Positions 23,516-34,029 of a stretch of 64,000 nucleotides of DNA are shown in pieces. The stretch is taken from the NCBI RefSeq assembly GCF_019175285.1, contig NC_056522.1, forward strand, positions 31,064,473-31,128,472. Reading direction: 5' to 3'. Every line of letters begins with the position of its first letter. Within the stretch, counting starts at the first letter, position 1. The notes under the pieces are model-generated. The model made no database searches, was not told where the DNA came from, and was given only the letters and a program-made list of their open reading frames with translations. The stretch is from Sceloporus undulatus. Taxonomy: Eukaryota > Chordata > Lepidosauria > Squamata > Phrynosomatidae. Position numbers and translations under genes: made by a program.

Positions 23516-23929
23516 AAATAAAAATACATTAAATCTTTTAAAAAGTGGAAATAAAGTTTTAAGTCCTAGACCACTGTTTGCATAATCATACCTGTCTTAC
23601 CCAAAAGCATTTAATTAAGTGACAGTAAAGCATGACTACCTGTCACTGAAATTAATGGGCATTATGCACTAACATTTCTTGAGTGGAAGGTCCCATTCTG
23701 TTATTCCCCACTCTTTAATTAGTTCATTCTGGAGCAGTCTTATTGACTTCTGTGGCATTAAGCTAAAGTGGGATTCCAGTTTTCTTTCTTTATTTTATTT
23801 TGCTGAAGGACAAAGCCTTTCTGGAAGCAATATTAAAGACCTTCCTGTTTAGTCTGCTGAGTCCTAACTAATCCAGCAGTCCTTTCCTCTTGAAGTGCTG
23901 GCAGCTCCTATGCAAGCATTATCCTGTAC

Positions 23930-24005
23930 CCTCCAACATTTTACAGATGAAAATTGGGGTACATGTGGCCAAGCAACATCTGAGTGTGCAATAGAGGACA
24001 TGCTT
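23930..24005. repeat. unclassified dispersed repeat, partial copy
   Basis: CCTCCAACATTTTACAGATG and ATGTGGCCAAGCAACATC match the start of the copies at 6505 and 32325. Only the first ~75 bases are present. Confidence 0.55.
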
Positions 24006-24009
24006 ATCA

Positions 24010-24215
24010 AATTTGCTTGTGGTTGTTGTTGTTGTTGTTGTTATATGCCTTTAAGTCATTTCTGATTTTTGGCGACCCTAAAAGTGAATGTCTCATGGGA
24101 TTTTCTTGGCAGGTTTCTTCAGAGGGAGTTTGTCATTGCCATCCTCTGAAGCTGAAAGAATGTGACTTGCCCAAGCCACAAGCCTGGCCTAAACCAGCAG
24201 CATACTCAGCAACAT
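24010..24215 (-). repeat. SINE with TTG tail, reversed
   Basis: A GTTGTTGTTGTTGTTGTTG tail is followed by TGCCTTTAAGTCATTTCTGA, TTCTTGGCAGGTTTCTTCAG and CATTGCCATCCTCTGAAGCT. This is the reversed body of the SINE family; the head is lost at about 24215. Confidence 0.8.
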
Positions 24216-25120
24216 TTTGTAGAAGCTAAATGGAATATAGCAGTACTGATCACTAATCATAAATTGCCCTTGGGAAGTTTGCTGCCACACACCAACCACA
24301 GTGTATCACACTTGAAAAACTCCCTGCCTTTCCCCATCCACATTAGATACATACCACTTGGGTCAATCAATACACAGGGAATCAATAAATATATAGTAGA
24401 AATGCCATGATAATATCACCCAGTACACAAAATGCAAACACGGTTCTCACTGTCTCTACCAAAAAAGATCTCCCAACACCTGGTGGTGAGCAGGACAATT
24501 GCTCATAAAACCAAGGCCCCATTCATACTGGGGTAAAAGACATGGAGGGAACTGGGATGATCCGGATGCCCCTCCCCCGAATCGCTCCGTTAGCAAGTGC
24601 CCACTACAAATTGAAATCGAGTGCATTTTGACAGAAATCGAATGCATTCTGTAGATTGGCCGCTGCCAATCAAGCTATCGTCATGGTGACGTTTGCAGGG
24701 CATCGGGGGAAGTGTCCTCCCTTTTTAAAGAGCCAGGCACAGGGGTTTCAGCGGCTGAAGCAGGGAGAGAGATGCCTCTCTCTCTCTCTCTCTCTCTCTT
24801 TTTTAATAAACCTGTGGGCTTTTGGGTCAGATCTGCCCCTGTCCCAGGCAAAGGATGGGATTGCCATGCTTTTTTTTTTAATGCTTTTAAAAGCAACATT
24901 AGCTTTCCCTTTGCTTCCCTTGCTGTATCTGCTCAAGAATAATAATAAATAATAAATAAAATTTTTATTTATATGCCGCCCTTCCTCCGATCAGGGCGGC
25001 TCACAACATAATTAAAATACAAACAATTCCAATAAAAACATATTTAAAAACAAACCAACAGTAAAGCCCCAAAGCCCAACCTCTTGGCCACGAAAGAGAG
25101 GAGGGAGGCCCACAGGATAT

Positions 25121-28100
25121 TTACTCAGGGAATGCCTGTTGGAATAGGAAGGTTTTGAGGTCCTTCCTAAATTGGGCCAGGGTGGTGGACGAGCGGAGCT
25201 CTGTGGGCAGCGCATTCCAAAGGGCTGGGGCAGCTATGGAGAACGACCTCCGAGTGGTGGAGGCCAACCTAGCCCCAGGCACCTTCAGTAGCTGCTGCCC
25301 AGACGTTCTGAGAGTGTGAGGCGGAATGTACGGGGAAAGGCGGTCCTTCAGGTATCCTGGGCCCAAGCCATTTAGGGCTTTATAGGTAATTACCAACACC
25401 TTATATTGAGCTCGGAAGCGAATGGGCAGCCAATGAAGATCTTTTAAAACTGGTGTTATATGGCTGGTCCTGGACGCACCAGTGACCAGCCGGGCTGCCA
25501 TGTTTTGCACCATTTGCAGCTTCCGAGTTTGGTATAAGGGTTGCCCCATGTAGAGTACGTTGCAGAAATCCAGTCTCGAAGTTACCAGAGCATGTACAAC
25601 AGTTTCTAGGTCCCTCTGGGCCAGGTATGGGCGCAGCTGGCGAATCAGCCGAAGCTGATAACAAGTGCTCTTGACCGTCGCATTCACCTGAGCAGTCAGG
25701 TGAAGCGACGAGTCAAGAAGCACCCCCAGACTGCGCACGGAGTCCTTCACAGGGAGCGTGACCCCGTTCAGGACAGGTGGAACCACCGCCATTCCTGGAC
25801 CAGGGGAACCTATCACTAGTACCTCCGTTTTCTCTGGATTCAATTTGAGTCGGTTTTCCCTCATCCAGCCCATTACTGACTCCAGACAGGCCACGAGAGG
25901 AGAGACGCCATCCCCAGTCACTGCATCAGTCGGAGACATAGAGAAAATAATTTGGGTGTCATCAGCGTACTGATAACCCCGCGCCCCATGTCTCCGGATG
26001 ATCTCTCCCAGCGGTTTCATGTAAATGTTAAATAGCATGGGAGACAGAATGGCCCCTTGAGGGACCCCAGTTTTAAGGGGCCTCTCATCGGAGCACACGT
26101 CTCCCAGCTGCACCATCTGGGACCTCCCCGAGAGGTAGGAACGGAACCACTGGAGCGCAGTGCCCCCGATTCCCACCTCTGCGAGGCGCCCCAGAAGGAT
26201 ACCATGGTCTATGGTATCGAAAGCCGCTGAGATGTCCAAGAGCACCAACAGGGACACGCTTCCCCTGTCGATGCTCAGACGGAGATCATCGACCAAGGCG
26301 ACCATGGCCGTCCCAACCCCGTAACCCGCCCGGAAGCCAGTTTGAAATGGGTCCAGATAATCCGTTTCATCCAAGACCGCCTGAAGCTGGATCGCAACCG
26401 CCCTCTCGATCACCTTTCCCAAAAATGGTAGCAGCGAAACAGGCCGATAATTATTATGTACCAGGGGGTCAAGGGAGGGCTTTTTTAGGATCGGTCTTAC
26501 TATGGCCAATTTAAGATCCGATGGAAATAGCCCACCCCTTAAAGATGTATTAATTATCCGGCGTAACAAAGATGTTACCGCCGGCCCCCCCTGGGCCGCT
26601 AACCACGAGGGACAGGGATCAAGAGAGCAGGTTGTCTTCCGAACACTTCCGAGGATCTTGTCCACATCCTCGGTACTCACCAACTCAAACTGATCCAGTT
26701 TAATATAGTCCACGGAGGCTCTGGACTCTTCTACCCTAGGTTCTGCTAAAGTGTCGGCGTTCAGACCTTCGCTTATACGAGAGGTTTTATCCGCAAAAAA
26801 GTCGTTAAACAAGTCACAGCAGGCCTTAGAAGGTTCAAGGATCTGGTTCAGGGTGGGAGGGAGCTGAGTTAGCTCCCTGACCACCCTGAACAACTCTGCC
26901 GGACGCGACTCAGCGGACGCAATACGAGCACCATAGAACGAATTCTTTGTTGCTCGTATTGCCTCTCCGTAGTCCTCTAACAGTTGGTCTAGGAGAGCCT
27001 TGTCGTCTAAGCAAAGGTGTTTCCGCCAACAGTACTCTAGCCGTCGCAGAACCCGCTTCCTCGCCCGGAGATCTTCCGTATACCAGGGCTTACGTTTGGA
27101 AGCAGGCCTGAGAGGGCGCTTGGGAGCGATCCTGTGTATAGCCCTGGAAAGGCCGGTATTCCAGATATCGGTGAGGGCATCAACAGAGTCGCCGTCATTT
27201 CCAACCGTGAGCCCCTCTAAGGCTTCTCGGAACCTCTCAGGTTCCATCAGCCTTCGAGGGTGGACCATCCTAACTGGTCCACCACCCCCGGGGGGAATCT
27301 GGGTAGAGGCCTTGATTTTCACCTCTACCAGGAAATGATCCGTCCATGACAGGGGGGAAACATTAACTATTTCCACCCACGGATTCTCCGCATCTGAACA
27401 GAAGACCAAATCGAGAGTATTACCCGCACAATGCGTGGGACCCTGTATCAGCTGGGACAGGCCCATGGCCGCCATGGTCTCCATGAATTCCCGAGCCGCA
27501 CCGGATGGAACATGGCTGGCCGTGAGGGAGATGTTGAAGTCACCCAGGACAAGAAGCCTGGGCGTCTCCAACATCAGCTCAGCGACCAGCTGTGTCAGCT
27601 CGTTAAGGGAGTCCGCTAATGCACGGGGTGGCCGATACACTAACAGAATCCCTAGACTGTCCCTAGCCTTTAGGGTCAGGTAAATACACTCGATATAGGA
27701 GGTCTGTCGGATGTGGTTCCTGGTGAGGGACACGGTGTTCCTATGTACCAAGGCCACACACCCCCCGCCCACCTAACCTGCGCTGGTCCTTCACCGAGAA
27801 CCCAGCAGGCAGGGCCTGAGCCCAAACAGCATCCCCTTCAGGCCCCAGCCAGGTCTCGGTAATGCAAGCCAGGTCGCACTTCGAGTCCTCCAGTAGATCC
27901 TGGAGGATGTGGGTCTTATTGTTAACCGACCTGGCATTGCACAGGAGCAGCGACAGGGTTTGTGGCACGGTTGGAGTGACCCTCAGGTCCTTCAGGCTGG
28001 GAGGGGGACAGGAAGGCGAGATAGATATGATGCGTCGATCACGCCTTCCCCTGGAACGCAAGTCCCTTCTCCCACCGCCATACCTCCCCCTGCCCCACAC
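25121..28100 (-). pseudogene. L2 polyprotein: AP endonuclease and reverse transcriptase
   Basis: Two overlapping frames make one protein of about 990 residues. The first (27741-28100) gives the start of the endonuclease: LLLCNARSVNNKTHILQ and ITETWL. The second (25121-27772) continues with VLGDFNI, NTLDLVFCSD and WTDHFLVEVK, then reverse transcriptase motifs NNYRPVSLLPFLGKVIERAV, LLDISAAFDTIDHG, GVPQGAILSPMLFN and the catalytic YQYADDTQI. The C-terminus has LHWLPIRFRAQYKVLVITYK and ALWNALPTELR, typical of L2. The switch of frame lies in a G-rich run at about 27760-27790, a one-base slip; otherwise no stop is present. It would copy its RNA into genomic nicks; as it stands it is broken. Confidence 0.93.
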
Positions 28101-28640
28101 AACCTCGATCGGAGCTCCGCCCGCCGAGGTGTTATCCCCGGCCCAGGCATCCCCCGCATCCCTATCCTCCCCCCCACCCCTCTATGGCCACTGAAGGAGC
28201 AGAGGTTAGCCACTACAGGCATCCTCTGCTCCCAGGGCCAACCCAAGCCTCCCACACCACAAACGCTGCGCAACTGCGCAGGTACGCAGCCGCGGGGGGT
28301 GCTCCTAGTCCGTGGGCGGCACTCCCGGGGCGGTGCGCAGATGCGCACCTCCGATACCACCGGGAGGAGGCCGCCCGGCAAGAAGCAGTCCCTGGCGGCG
28401 ACGGCGGTGGTCCAGCGTGGAGGGCGGAAGGGGGGCGTGTCGGGAGGGTCCGGTTTCCCGGCTTTTTTCCCCGCCGCTCTCACCTGGCGGGGCTCCTCCC
28501 AAACTTCCCCCCAGATGGTTCTTAAAGTGCCCCGCACGCCCAAGCTGGCCGCCAAACGCCAAGGCCAGTGGGCCGCAAGGTCCCAGAGGAGTCCCGCGGG
28601 GGTGCTTGTTCCCAAAGCCACAAGAAGACAAATCATTCGC
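28100..28640 (-). promoter_or_regulatory. GC-rich 5' region of the L2 LINE
   Basis: About 540 bases with many CpG sites lie upstream of the endonuclease frame. LINEs of this type carry an internal promoter in such a region; that function is inferred. Long open frames occur on both strands (for example 216 codons at 27992-28642 on -), but none shows a known ORF1 motif such as a zinc knuckle or RRM, so I treat them as a by-product of base composition. Confidence 0.45.
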
Positions 28641-28905
28641 ATATTTGCTCAAAAAAATTTGGTAAAAATGTAACATTGATTGTTTGCAACATTTGTAGCT
28701 TCTCCCTCTGCAGAAAGCAAGTGCAAGCCTGGCTCCATCTGCCTCTGGAATATAAACCATGCGCATGTGCGCTCAAAAAAAATTGTTAAAAATGAAACAT
28801 ACATTCTGGAATATAAACAATGCGCATGTGCGCTAAAAAAATGGTTAAAAATGAAACATACATTCTGGAATATAAACCATGCGCATGTGCGCTCAAAAAA
28901 AAAAT
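28636..28905. repeat. tandem repeat of about 60 bp next to the L2 5' end
   Basis: Three good units begin at about 28745, 28807 and 28866: each has GGAATATAAACCATGCGCAT, then GTGCGCT, an A-run, and TTAAAAATGAAACATACATT. A degenerate first unit (TTGCTCAAAAAAATTTGG, GTAAAAATGTAACATTG) spans about 28640-28690. Each unit carries ATGCGCATGTGCGC, which is almost self-complementary. Confidence 0.85.
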
Positions 28906-29381
28906 TGTTTGAATTTGAAAAGGGGGGGGGTTGCCTGACATGAGCTCCGTTCATGACCTGATTTTTTTCCTCCTGCAAGGGAAGGAATGCCCAGTGACAG
29001 AGGGCTTTGGGCAGGGGATGCAGGGAAAAGAGGCTCCTAAAGAATGCCTTCCCTTGCTCCCTTCTGCCCAGGGCTCTTTCCTCCTCCCCCTCCCCTCCGA
29101 TGAGGGGAGGAAATGCCTTGCCCTTTGCCCACCCTCTGGCCTAAATCCCTCCCTCAATTTGCCTCGATCGTGATCGAGGCAAAGTTCTCATTCCCAGGAC
29201 CCGGGGTTTTTAAAAAGAAACGGTATTTGCGCCGATTTCAAAAGACCCGCGCTAGGGGCCATTTACCACGGAACAGGTGTGCAAGCCCTGGATTCGCTTG
29301 TGTCAGATTCGGGGTGAGTAGGAACTTCACGTGATTGAATCGGTTTCAAAACCGATTTTTTTTGTAATGTGAATGGGCCCC
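28906..29381. other. right part of the host DNA transposon
   Basis: CpG-poor to moderately GC-rich DNA with a G run at 28922-28930 and a CTCCCC-rich block near 29080. It ends with the inverted terminus at about 29381. No gene is seen. Confidence 0.5.
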
Positions 29382-29459
29382 AAGACAGTTTTCAAAACCA
29401 GAGTTCAGGTCTAACTGAATATCAGTAATTCCATTGAATAATTCCATACATAAAAGTAC

Positions 29460-29684
29460 AGTTGTCCCTCCCTTTCTGCAGACTTGGAGCCCATGGTCTT
29501 GCTCTTCACGGGAGAAACAAGTGGGGAGGGACAAAATGGCAGCATGTGCCTGCACGCAGCCCTGCACATGCACCTTGGGTGCACGTGCCATTATTTTCAG
29601 TGGGACTCAAATATTTGTGAGTCACCTTTTTCATGGGGGGGGGGGAGTCCGGGACTGATCCCTACAAATTGAGAGGGGCTACTG
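29460..29684. mobile_element. TA-flanked MITE
   Basis: Ends CAGTTGTCCCTCCCTTTCTG and the diverged inverse TGAGAGGGGCTACTG are flanked by TA at 29458-29459 and 29685-29686. The 225-bp unit has no coding capacity. The end type resembles Tigger/pogo-related elements; this is inference. Confidence 0.72.
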
Positions 29685-29832
29685 TACGTGCAAAAATATA
29701 TATAAATTTTCAAATTTGTATCATATCTTTCTGCAAGGTATTCTCTCCAGTTGGTAAACTTCCCAAATGCATTTTCTAGATTTTGGTTACTGTATAAAAG
29801 TATTGCTTATTAAACACACATCAAGAGGGGTA

Positions 29833-31034
29833 TGAGGGGGTACTGAAAAGTTCTCACCCTGACCCTCTTCCAAAATATGAGAGTAATTTTGTCACTGTAG
29901 CTTGAAACGGTGTTCTTTTGTATTGTACATTTGCTAATTTACAGAATCATAGCTCTAATATCTGGGGGGTTTTCATATCATTCATAGAACCATGTCCAAA
30001 ATAGTGTAGAATTTTCAAGTGCTGAACTCCAGGCCATCATGAAGTTCCTACTTCTGTGGAAGAAAACTCCCAAGGAAATCCATGAGTATCTGATGCAAAC
30101 ATTGAGTGACAAGTGCCCGACATGCTCAGTTGTGAAGAAGTGGTATGCCAACTTTTAGTATGCAGATTTTAAGACGAAAGATGAAGCAAGGTCAGGGAAA
30201 CCTTCAACAGTGTCTACTCCTGAACTTTTTGAGCATGTTCATGACCTGATTTTGGCAGAGCAGCTACCAGAGATACCAGAAAATTTCCGGGAATGAACTG
30301 GATTTTTAATTCATGAGCAGTTGGCTATGCAGAAGCTGTCAGCCAAGTGAGTACAAAAATATTTGAATACTAACCAGAAACGAAATCACGTGGTTACTCC
30401 CAAGTTGATTTTGTGATATCTTGAGCGATCTAGTTACATTTGTTTGGAACAAATAATCACTGCTGATAAAACATGGTTACAACACTATGATCCAGAGACC
30501 AAACAACAGTCAAGACTCAAAGGCCAGCAGGAAAGGTCATGTCCACAGTATTTTGGGGGAAATAAGGAAGGTATTTTGATGACTATCTTCATGCAGAATA
30601 CAACTCTAACTTGGTGTACTGATTAAAGGAGGCACCAAAGGAAAAATTGCGAGGTAAGCTGTTCTCTTTTTTGCAGGACAATGCTCCTGCTCACAGGACT
30701 GGCAAAAGGATGGATGTGTTGAAGAATTTGGAGTTTGAGTGCATAGGCCATACAACCTGCTAACTAGGTCTTGCTCTATCTATTTCCTGTTTCCAAACCT
30801 TAAAAAGAGTTTGAAAGAAAGGCTATTTTTAATGTTTCAGAAGTAATAGCAACATCAGAGCAGTATTTCAGTGACCAGACATCAGATTTTTTTTTCTGGA
30901 AGGGTTAAAGAGACGTGAGAAACAATGTGGCAATTGCATCAGATTTCAGGGTGAATATGTGGAATAGCATGTAAGTTTCATGTTCTAGGTCATTCCATTC
31001 TTGGTCAGGCTGAGAACGTTTCAGAATCCCCTCA
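29833..31034 (+). mobile_element. mariner transposon, full length, decayed
   Basis: The inverted ends read TGAGGGGGTACTGAAAAGTT and, at the right, AACGTTTCAGAATCCCCTCA, followed inward by matching CTCACCCTGACC / GGTCAGGCTGAG. TA flanks both ends (29831-29832, 31035-31036). The 1.2-kb length is normal for mariner. Between the ends lies a decayed transposase. Confidence 0.93.
29992..30915 (+). pseudogene. mariner transposase pseudogene (DD34D type)
   Basis: The reading begins at an ATG at 29992. Recognisable parts in order are the helix-turn-helix region (FSSAELQAIMKFLLLWKKTP, then SVVKKWYANF), the linker ARSGKPSTVSTPEL, the first catalytic block ITADKTWLQHYDPETKQQS with its Asp, and the second QDNAPAHRTGKRMDVL with its Asp. 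The third Asp block is no longer clear; NLKKSL and YFSDQTSDFF mark the C-terminal end. Several stops and frame changes interrupt it: for example the codon after KIV near 30004 and a stop within ANF*YADF near 30157. It is an old, dead copy. Confidence 0.9.
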
Positions 31035-31099
31035 TACAGTATATGCCTTTGAGCAAATTCAGTATTCCAATTGATTCCCACCCTTCCAACCAAACCCAG

Positions 31100-31290
31100 C
31101 TCTTCATCACATCAGGGTTATCCCATGGCCATATGTACTGCTGGTGAAATGAAGACACTCTATTCCAGAATATATTTTATACATCAGTTTATCTTCAGTT
31201 ACCTATTGGTGCTAGAAATTTCAGAACAATCATATTCCCAGCCACTATAGGGATCAGATTGTGGTCTTAAACTGAATTAAGACGACCCTT
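31100..31290. other. unique DNA right of the mariner
   Basis: Nothing is recognised. Confidence 0.5.
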
Positions 31291-31690
31291 CTCACTGTTC
31301 CACCACCCCCACAGTTACACCTGGTGGGAAAACAGTAGAGGGCCTTCTTAGTGACTGCTCCTAGGCTCTATGAGTCTCTCCCTAGTGAGGTTAGACTGGA
31401 AATATTCATTGCTATTCTTTCTTAGGCAGCCAAGGAGCTTTTTGTTTTGTCAGCCTATGAAAGCTGTCTGCCCACATGGAAAGGACCTTTTATGTGCTGC
31501 ATTCTTTAGATTTGTTGTTCTTTTTAATGGTCTGCTTTTGACTGCTTTTAATTTATCAATAGTTTAATTATTTCTATTATTTTACTTTACTACAATGTAA
31601 ATTTTTAACTACATTTATTTAAACTTTTGTAAGCTGCCCTGAGTCCCAGATTAGGGGGAAAGCAGAATGATGATCAAGATGTTGATTAAT
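31290..31690 (+). mobile_element. LINE (L2/CR1-type) 3' end
   Basis: On + the run AGGGCCTTCTTAGTGACTGC translates as RAFLVTAPRLYESLPSEVRL, matching the conserved C-terminal R.F.V.AP.LWN.LP..VR of these LINEs. The tail continues to GTAAGCTGCCCTGAGTCCC and GGGGGAAAGCAGAATGATG. The copy is short and 5'-truncated. Confidence 0.75.
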
Positions 31691-32320
31691 GATGATTATG
31701 ATAATTCTCTTATCCATTTGCAGCTGTTCACTGATATCAGGAGATTTTTTTACAATTGTCTTCCCTTGCCATCTCTATCATCTGTGTGGGAGCCCCATGG
31801 CTCTCCTAAATGTTATTGTATTCTAATTCCCATCATCATTGACCATTTCCTGTGCTAGTTAGAGATTATGAGAGTGATACTAGCTCTATCTGGAGGGCCA
31901 TAACCCTGTCTTATATCATAGTGCTTTTGTTCCAATGAATACCAGATTATCATTACTCCAGCAGTTCGGTTCTCTCATCATGGTACATTGAAGATCTTTC
32001 TACATTTAGCATTGGGAGAGCAGATTTGCCACAACAATGCCCTGGCTGTCTGCCACAGCACAGTTTTAAGCAGCTGTGTTCTGTCCTTAACCCTCATGCC
32101 TTCTCCTCTTCCTTCCTCATTATATCCTAAACATCTGTATTTGTAGCTTGCTTGCTTGTTTGATTTACTTATTTATCTAGATGTAAAGTCTGTCTCATCC
32201 TGAAACTACTGGCAACAAAAGCAAAACATTTTCAAAAAACTGTAAAACAGAATGAGAGTTCACATGTCCACAAAACTGCCCTACTCCTTCACAATGAAGG
32301 ACCAGTCCAAATGTGAAGTT
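31690..32320. other. unique DNA
   Basis: Nothing is recognised apart from AT-rich patches. Confidence 0.5.
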
Positions 32321-32645
32321 ACATACCCTTCAACATTTTACAGATAAATCCAAGATACATATAGGCAAGTGACATCAGAGTATGGTCAAGATGGCAAACA
32401 TCATTAATGAGGAAGAATACATAGGCTAGGAGAGGATGCAACAGTTTGCTTTTGCATGATCCTATGGGATTAGAAAAGATTCCATCCCTTCCTCTCCTTT
32501 TCCCCACTGCTGAGTTAATTAAGTACAAACCACCTTTGCATTTGAACTCAGTTTCCAGTAACTGAAATAATCCAGGATGAAGAGGAGAAGAGAAGGAGGA
32601 GGGGAAAATGAGGACATTTTGAAAGTAACTAAAATCGGCTCTAAT
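32320..32645. repeat. unclassified dispersed repeat, copy 2
   Basis: CCCTTCAACATTTTACAGAT, AGGCTAGGAGAGGATGCAAC and TTTCCAGTAACTGAAATAA follow the same order as at 6505-6870. No protein or terminal structure is seen. Confidence 0.62.
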
Positions 32646-32674
32646 GGGCTCATTAAGGGAAATATAAAGGTAAA

Positions 32675-33440
32675 GGTTTCCCCTTTGACATGATTATCTA
32701 GTTGTGTCCAACTGTATGGGGGTGGTACTCATCTCTGTTTTTAAGCCTAGGGAGCCAGTGGTATCAGAAACCATGGGCCATGTGGGCAAAGTGGTGCCTA
32801 TTTATCTACTGCAGGGGTAGGCAACCTTTTTGAGCCGGGGGCCGGGTTGATGTCCCTCAGACAACTGGGGGGCCGAAGCCAAAAAATACATAATTAAATA
32901 ATTTTTTTAAAAAAATTAAATAAATAAATAAACCAGGACACATGTGGGACAAAATTTTCAAATGGAGGACACTTGTTTAAAAAAATGGAGGACACGCAAA
33001 AATTTTGCTGATTTTTTTAAAAATGTTAATATAAATGTATGTTTTGGAGGCTTTTATAGACAATTGCCCCCCTTGCCCGCCGCTTGCCCCCCCTTGCCTG
33101 CTGCTTGCCCCCCCTTGCCCGCCTCCTCCTGATAGGCCAAAGGGCCCCACGGCCTCACGCGAGAGGCCAAAGGTTCTGGCGGCAATCGGCGGCAGGACCG
33201 GGCTGGGGCCGGTCCCAAGGCCTTGCCGGGCCACATCCGGCCCGCGGGCCGCAGGTTGCCTACCCCTGATCTACTGGTACTTCCACTTTTACTTGCTTTT
33301 GTATTTCTAGGTTGGCAAAAGCTGAGACTAGTGACGGGAGCCCACTCTGTCACATGGTGTTTGGGTCTTGAACTGTTGACCTGCTGACCTAGTGGTCATC
33401 AGAGTAGGCACCTTAACCACCAAGCTACCTCACCGGTCCT
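32675..33440 (-). repeat. Sauria-type SINE, reversed, split by a hAT element
   Basis: The left part has GGTAAAGGTTTCCCCTTTGACAT-like sequence and AGTTGTGTCCAACTGTATGG, the BovB-derived tail of Sauria SINEs. The right part (33277-33440) has CTAGGTTGGCAAAAGCTGAG and GGTCTTGAACTGTTGACCTG, the tRNA-like head reversed. Between them lies the hAT at 32812-33268 with its 8-bp duplication. Confidence 0.88.
32812..33268. mobile_element. hAT non-autonomous element with perfect TSD, long form
   Basis: Same ends as the element at 17601-17963 (CAGGGGTAGGCAACCT and its inverse). Flanks are ATCTACTG at 32804-32811 and 33269-33276, a perfect duplication. It is 457 bp, longer than its sister mainly because of a small tandem array of TTGCCCGCC / CTTGCCCCC units at about 33066-33125. 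It landed inside a Sauria-type SINE. Confidence 0.95.
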
Positions 33441-33525
33441 TCAAATAACCTGGACCTGAGCCATATAGGGCTTTATAGGTCAAAACCAGCATTTTGAATT
33501 GTGCCCGGAAATGGACCGAGCACCA
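33437..33525 (-). mobile_element. short L2 LINE fragment
   Basis: AATAACCTGGACCTGAGCCA, then TATAGGGCTTTATAGGTCAA and AATTGTGCCCGGAAA, match the L2 copies at 25340-25420 and 16980-17040 in reverse orientation. Confidence 0.78.
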
Positions 33526-33957
33526 CTAGGCCCCACCACTAGCTTCTGCCCCAGCTTGGCTGCAGTGGGGGGAGTCTGCTGGGGCTGAGAGGGCCAACTT
33601 TAAGCCGCAAATGAGAGGACTGGATGCTTGGCCCAGTCCTCTCCTTTGCGGCTTGCTTTCCCTCAGCCAGAAGGGAATCCGCGGAGCCCCATTCAGGCTG
33701 AGGTGAAACCAGGCTGCCAAGGAGACGACTGGGTGCTCAGCCCAGTCCTCTCCTTCACGGCTTGAAGTAGGCCCTCTCAGCCCCGGCAGACTCCGCCCCC
33801 CCCAGCCAAGCCGGGGTAGAAGCCGCCACCACCCCGGAGGAAGCAGGAGGTAAGCAGGGAAGGAGGAAGGGAGGGAAGGAGACAGGGAGGGAACAAAGGA
33901 GTGTGGGAGGGAGGGAAGGAAGAAGGAGGGAAGGGAGGAGAGGAGGGAGAAATCTGA
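33526..33957. other. GC-rich block with GGAA-type purine tract
   Basis: A GC-rich part (33526-33840) contains two similar segments around 33600-33640 and 33720-33760 (both with CCCAGTCCTCTCCTT and GCGGCTT or ACGGCTT). A purine tract of GGAGGGAAGG-like units fills 33840-33955. No gene is recognised; it may be the interior of the element whose end lies at 34027. Confidence 0.5.
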
Positions 33958-34027
33958 ATTATCTGACATTTTTGGTTATCCAACTATCAGCCGGCCCGTT
34001 TATGTCAGATAATCGAGACTCTACTGT
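33958..34027. mobile_element. end of a Tigger-like DNA transposon
   Basis: The sequence ATTATCTGACATTTTTGG, TATCCAACTATCAGCCGGCC and ATAATCGAGACTCTACTG followed by TA resembles the terminal repeat of Tc1/pogo-type elements common in lizards (CAGTAGAGTCTC-type end). Only one end is clear. Confidence 0.55.
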
Positions 34028-34029
34028 AA

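Larger units (their letters stand above)
24937..28640 (-). mobile_element. near full-length L2-clade LINE
   Basis: The 3' end is an AATAAT tail with ATTTATATGCCGCCCTTCC and CAGGGCGGCTCACAAC. The body runs leftward-coding from a GC-rich 5' region at 28100-28640 to the 3' tail, about 3.7 kb. Possible target duplication: TATCTGCTCAAGAA at the left and a similar TATTTGCTCAAAAA at about 28643, with two mismatches. Its single frameshift makes it by far the best-preserved LINE here, so probably the youngest. Confidence 0.9.
24516..29381. mobile_element. DNA transposon relic carrying a nested L2 LINE
   Basis: Inverted ends are GGCCCCATTCATA at about 24515 and TGTGAATGGGCCCC at about 29368-29381. The left part (24516-24935) and right part (about 28905-29381) flank a complete L2 LINE and a tandem repeat. 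Without these the host would be about 0.9 kb. No transposase frame is seen and no target duplication could be fixed, so the superfamily is open. Confidence 0.5.

Noticed and set aside
27992-28673. Long overlapping frames on both strands (216 and 254 codons)
   Set aside because: They lie in the CpG-rich 5' region of the L2, are Pro/Arg/Gly rich on both strands and show no ORF1-type motif.
33840-33957. Purine tract as a triplex or G-quadruplex regulatory site
   Set aside because: Composition alone is simple-sequence drift; no gene promoter lies nearby.
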